Shown piece after piece: positions 6,044-8,332 of a DNA stretch of 8,332 nt; within the stretch, counting starts at the first letter, position 1; each line of letters starts with the position of its first letter. Source of the stretch: Promethearchaeum sp. (GTDB lineage Archaea > Asgardarchaeota > Lokiarchaeia > Sigyniarchaeales > Promethearchaeaceae). The stretch spans positions 1-8,332 of the forward strand of contig JAUWPK010000149.1 in assembly GCA_030611625.1 (NCBI GenBank), in the 5' to 3' direction. The notes under the pieces were generated by a model, which did no database searches, had not been told where the DNA came from, and saw nothing but the letters and a program-made list of their open reading frames with translations. The position numbers and the translations under genes were made by a program.

Positions 6044-6462
6044 TCAATTCCACATTGCATCACATCATAATTCTCTGAAATAACATCTGTTAAAGTTATC
6101 CCATCTTTCCAATCTTCATGGGGCAAAACATAATATTCTACAGAAAATCTCCCTTTTTTTTCACTGATACCAGTTGTATGTATTAATTTGTAATCTAATA
6201 GATATTTAGTTGTTTTTTCTAATGAATCCTTTGAACCAGACTTATAAATTATTTTTAACTTCCAAATTTCTCGCGATTCTATAGGGTAGCAAGTAATCCG
6301 AGTCAAATCAGAACTTATAGAATATATACACAACAAGTTTAAAGCAGGATCATACGGTACAATTAATACAGGAGAAAATAGCAATTTCTTAAAATTATCG
6401 TAAGTTTTTATAAATCCTCTGGTTATTGGTGGGATTTTTTGATCTGCCGGATATTTTTTCAC
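6028..6462 (-). CDS. Unrecognised 144-residue protein in the RNase P operon
   Basis: I do not recognise this protein. The middle (about 33-75) has strands PVLIVPYDP, LLCIYSISS and TRITCYPIES. It is followed by a beta-alpha-beta segment with IWKLKIIYKSG, a helix near DSLEKTTKYLLDYKL, and KGRFSVEYYVLPHEDW. This strand-helix alternation could be an ACT-like or other ferredoxin-like fold, which is only a guess from pattern. The C-terminus is acidic and helical. No catalytic motif, metal ligand cluster, signal peptide or membrane segment is visible. The start is GTG 6462, 23 bases after Pop5, without a good Shine-Dalgarno sequence; no in-frame ATG offers an alternative near the N-terminus. The next gene begins two bases after its stop. 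Its place behind Pop5 suggests a tie to RNA or ribosome metabolism, but this is context only. Confidence 0.6.
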   Translation of the reverse strand: MKKYPADQKIPPITRGFIKTYDNFKKLLFSPVLIVPYDPALNLLCIYSISSDLTRITCYPIESREIWKLKIIYKSGSKDSLEKTTKYLLDYKLIHTTGISEKKGRFSVEYYVLPHEDWKDGITLTDVISENYDVMQCGIELIQK

Positions 6463-6485
6463 GTATTTATAATATAAAATTAGGT

Positions 6486-6869
6486 TTATTTGTGTTTGTG
6501 TTTGTTCAGTTCTGATTTTTCTCTTTTAGGGGGAATGGTTGAAAATGTTTGTCGCCAAATTTTCAATGTTTTTTTGATAGTTCCACTGGTAATTCTAGTA
6601 TGAAAAATTACAGGAGTTGAATTTAATTCTTTTATTAAAGTCATTGCTGTAATTAAATGGTGTTTTGAAATATTATCCACACGTATAATTCCAATTTGAT
6701 TAGAAGGATCCCACCGTATCATCCAAAGCCCAACTTTAAATGTAATATATTCTCCGAAGAATTTTATCAATTTTTTCCCAATCGCTTTTATAATTAATTC
6801 TTTATCAAAATTTTTCTTTTCTGGGGTTAGAATTTCGAATAAAATATATCTTTGTCTAATATATTTCAA
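6486..6869 (-). CDS. rnp2: Ribonuclease P protein component 2 (Pop5/Rpp14 family)
   Basis: A 127-residue subunit of archaeal RNase P, the ribonucleoprotein that removes the 5' leader of pre-tRNAs. In archaea Pop5 pairs with Rpp30 and activates the catalytic part of the RNA. Family features are RQRYILFEI (5-13), the central strand GLWMIRWD (47-54), GIIRV (60-64), a helix ITAMTLIKEL (73-82) and TRITSGTIKK (91-100). The last 20 residues are basic and low-complexity. The start is TTG 6869, because no ATG precedes the conserved N-terminal strand; TTGA overlaps the stop of the Rpp30 gene by four bases, and a clear GGAG lies ten bases upstream. This coupling suits a protein that forms a complex with its upstream neighbour. 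Confidence 0.9.
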   Translation of the reverse strand: MKYIRQRYILFEILTPEKKNFDKELIIKAIGKKLIKFFGEYITFKVGLWMIRWDPSNQIGIIRVDNISKHHLITAMTLIKELNSTPVIFHTRITSGTIKKTLKIWRQTFSTIPPKREKSELNKHKHK

Positions 6870-7675
6870 TTTTTAAGGTCTCCTTCGGCTCTTTCATCAA
6901 TGATATCAACAATTTCTACTCCAGATTCGATAAACAACTTCTGATCTCGTTTTATGAATTTTAATATGATTTCTTCAGGATTATGGGTCAAAATCCTTTT
7001 TGCTTGAAATTCTGGGATATTACAAACTGAATAAAGAAAAGATAGTGTCTCTTTTGGGCCACGCATTAGCCAAGGATTATCATTAATAGAATCGGATCCG
7101 ATTAGATATTTATGGGCACTGGGTTTGGCTTTAAGAAATAAGCGATATAGAACACGTAAAATCTTTGTTCTTTTATAATGTTCATTTTCAATAACTGGTA
7201 TAAGGCTTAAATCTAAAAAACACTCATTTTGACGAGCAAGGGAAATAATTCCTTTTGTTAGGCTCTTCTGAGACTCTAATGTTGGTAATGATAAGATATC
7301 AACTCTTCCATCTCTAGCAGCAATTTCAAGAACCTCTTTATTTAATGATTTTACTGCAATTAAGCATCTTCTTTCTTTCCAAATGGAGAGTTCCTTTTTT
7401 AATAATTTTGGAGTTTCAGGGTTTAGTGTTACACGAGGAATCAAGGAAATGGGTGAAATTTTTGTTCGATAACTCAAAATATCTGTTATTGACAATGGAA
7501 ATTTAATTTTAGGGACATTATTTGGGAAGAAATCGGATTTAATAAAAATTTGATAATCTTTTTTTGATTTTAAATCAATAATTGCTGCTTGATAACCAAT
7601 TTTATAACATAATGAGATATTTTTTAGAAAAATAGTAGGTTCATTTTGCCAAGGAATACAACTATTGATGAACAT
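6866..7675 (-). CDS. rnp3: Ribonuclease P protein component 3 (Rpp30 family)
   Basis: A 269-residue TIM-barrel-like RNase P subunit that binds Pop5 and helps tRNA 5' maturation. Recognisable barrel parts are YQAAIIDLKS (28-37), RCLIAVKS (103-110), the strand GRVDILSLP (123-131), ECFLDLSLIPVI (151-162), then YLIGSDSINDNPWLMRGP (190-207) and the late helix before LTHNPEEIILKF (229-240), a signature-like end of the family. The protein is somewhat longer than the 210-240 residues common in archaea, through extra sequence around 40-100. The ATG at 7675 has a good GGAG about eight bases upstream (7687-7684). It lies 16 bases behind the exosome-associated gene and overlaps Pop5 by four bases. Confidence 0.9.
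   Translation of the reverse strand: MFINSCIPWQNEPTIFLKNISLCYKIGYQAAIIDLKSKKDYQIFIKSDFFPNNVPKIKFPLSITDILSYRTKISPISLIPRVTLNPETPKLLKKELSIWKERRCLIAVKSLNKEVLEIAARDGRVDILSLPTLESQKSLTKGIISLARQNECFLDLSLIPVIENEHYKRTKILRVLYRLFLKAKPSAHKYLIGSDSINDNPWLMRGPKETLSFLYSVCNIPEFQAKRILTHNPEEIILKFIKRDQKLFIESGVEIVDIIDERAEGDLKN
6880..6884 (-). promoter_or_regulatory. Shine-Dalgarno sequence supporting the TTG start of Pop5
   Basis: AGGAG is read on the minus strand inside the last codons of the Rpp30 gene, about ten bases before TTG 6869. It is among the clearest ribosome binding sites in the window and supports the non-ATG start. Confidence 0.6.
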
Positions 7676-7691
7676 AAGAGAATCTCCGTAT

Positions 7692-8174
7692 CTATAAAAG
7701 ATTATTATCTATAAAATATTTTTCAATATTTTCACTTGTTATATGGAAATGAGACTTATTTTGAATTGCAATTGTAATCTGAACAACATCATTAGTTTTT
7801 GCTAGCTTAATTTTCCCTAATGCTAAAAACTGTTTATCTAATCTGAAATAAAATTTTAATTTGTCATCTAAACGGTTTTCAAATGAATATTTAAGTTGAG
7901 TTTTATCTTCTGTGCTCAAATTATCTGTAATTTTTGCTAAAACATATTTTATTGATTTTTGAATCTTCAAAACAATTAATAAATCAAAGATCCTTTGACT
8001 AAAAGCGCCTGTACATTTATTTACTTGAAAGATATCATGTAAAATTTCTTCGGGAATCAAATTTGAAAAAGAATCCTTTACTTTCTGCATTGATTCAGTA
8101 TTATGCACATGAGTACGAAACTCTATTTGTCTAATTTTTAATGAAATTGATGGATTTTCTAAATGATTTGCCAT
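7692..8174 (-). CDS. Exosome-associated RNA-binding protein (COG1325/DUF54 family)
   Basis: A 160-residue protein of the archaeal family annotated as an RNA-binding or exosome subunit, usually found between L15e and the RNase P genes. The opening strand IRQIEFRTHVHNTESMQKVKDS (14-35), with its strand-loop-helix form, is the family's characteristic start. A central helical region (DIFQVNKCTGAF, FDLLIVLKIQKS) and a beta-rich C-terminal half (KLKFYFRLDKQFLALG, VVQITIAIQNKSHF) follow. No catalytic residues are expected. The family is named from genomic association with exosome genes; its molecular role is poorly known. It starts at ATG 8174, 37 bases after L15e, with only a weak TGGA upstream. 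Identification rests on motif pattern plus gene order. Confidence 0.75.
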   Translation of the reverse strand: MANHLENPSISLKIRQIEFRTHVHNTESMQKVKDSFSNLIPEEILHDIFQVNKCTGAFSQRIFDLLIVLKIQKSIKYVLAKITDNLSTEDKTQLKYSFENRLDDKLKFYFRLDKQFLALGKIKLAKTNDVVQITIAIQNKSHFHITSENIEKYFIDNNLL

Positions 8175-8211
8175 TTTTTTCCATCTTTATACAATTAGAA
8201 AAAAAAATTGA

Positions 8212-8332
8212 TTAATGTAAATTGCGATTTGCTCTGAGTGAAGGTCTGATTTTCTCGCTACCTTTTCCTTTAGATCTCAAACCTCTTGTTTTCTTTCCCG
8301 CAGATGTTAATCCACGGAAAACGCGCCGTGTA
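8212..8332 (-). CDS. rpl15e: 50S ribosomal protein L15e, C-terminal end, partial
   Basis: The window edge cuts this gene; 39 residues and the TAA stop (8214-8212) remain. The sequence RRVFRGLTSAGKKTRGLRS is followed by KGKGSEKIRPSLRANRNLH, the very basic and strongly conserved tail of archaeal/eukaryotic ribosomal protein eL15, which lies in the large subunit and contacts 23S rRNA. It is upstream of the exosome-associated, Rpp30 and Pop5 genes, the usual archaeal order, so ribosome and tRNA processing components are likely co-expressed. Confidence 0.93.
   Translation of the reverse strand, partial: TRRVFRGLTSAGKKTRGLRSKGKGSEKIRPSLRANRNLH

Noticed and set aside
6463..6477. TATA-like sequence on the minus strand before the GTG start
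   Set aside because: Too near the start codon to give a usable transcript start for that gene; base composition explains it.

Overview
The window is AT-rich, densely packed archaeal DNA that most likely comes from an Asgard archaeon. Archaeal affiliation rests on a TFB tail, an archaeal-type myo-inositol-1-phosphate synthase, and a cluster encoding L15e, an exosome-associated RNA-binding protein and the RNase P proteins Rpp30 and Pop5. The Asgard assignment is inference. It rests on a Rag/Gtr1-like small GTPase with a C-terminal extra domain, a longin-like protein with two winged-helix-like units, and a Par14-like parvulin, all in the first 4 kb. I cannot place the lineage below that level.

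Left part (1-3791). The end of a TFB gene converges on a minus-strand group: an HAD phosphatase (interrupted by an in-frame TAA), a parvulin, and the Rag-like GTPase. Upstream of the HAD gene, and divergent from it, lies a 433-residue longin/winged-helix protein. A Rag-like GTPase close to a longin/winged-helix protein recalls the eukaryotic Rag-GATOR1 (NPRL2/NPRL3) relationship. This is the most interesting biological idea in the window, but a functional link is not shown.

Middle part (3812-5701). The minus-strand inositol-1-phosphate synthase gene faces away from a plus-strand locus that looks like a frameshifted double ribbon-helix-helix protein. The space between them holds a perfect CCCTAA-T-TTAGGG palindrome next to a TATA-like element of the synthase gene, a candidate operator. 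A further 50-residue reading frame overlaps the end of the broken gene.

Right part (5642-8332). A tightly spaced minus-strand operon runs from L15e through the exosome-associated protein, Rpp30 and Pop5 to two small unrecognised proteins, the last a winged-helix protein. In many archaea this cluster continues into proteasome and exosome core genes; here it ends in the two unknown genes. Several starts are non-ATG (TTG for Pop5, GTG and TTG for the last two), and the genes are coupled by short overlaps or gaps. There are two interrupted genes in 8 kb, so sequencing or assembly error must be considered before calling either a true pseudogene. No rRNA, tRNA, CRISPR array or insertion sequence was seen, and no gene-free stretch exceeds about 175 bases.
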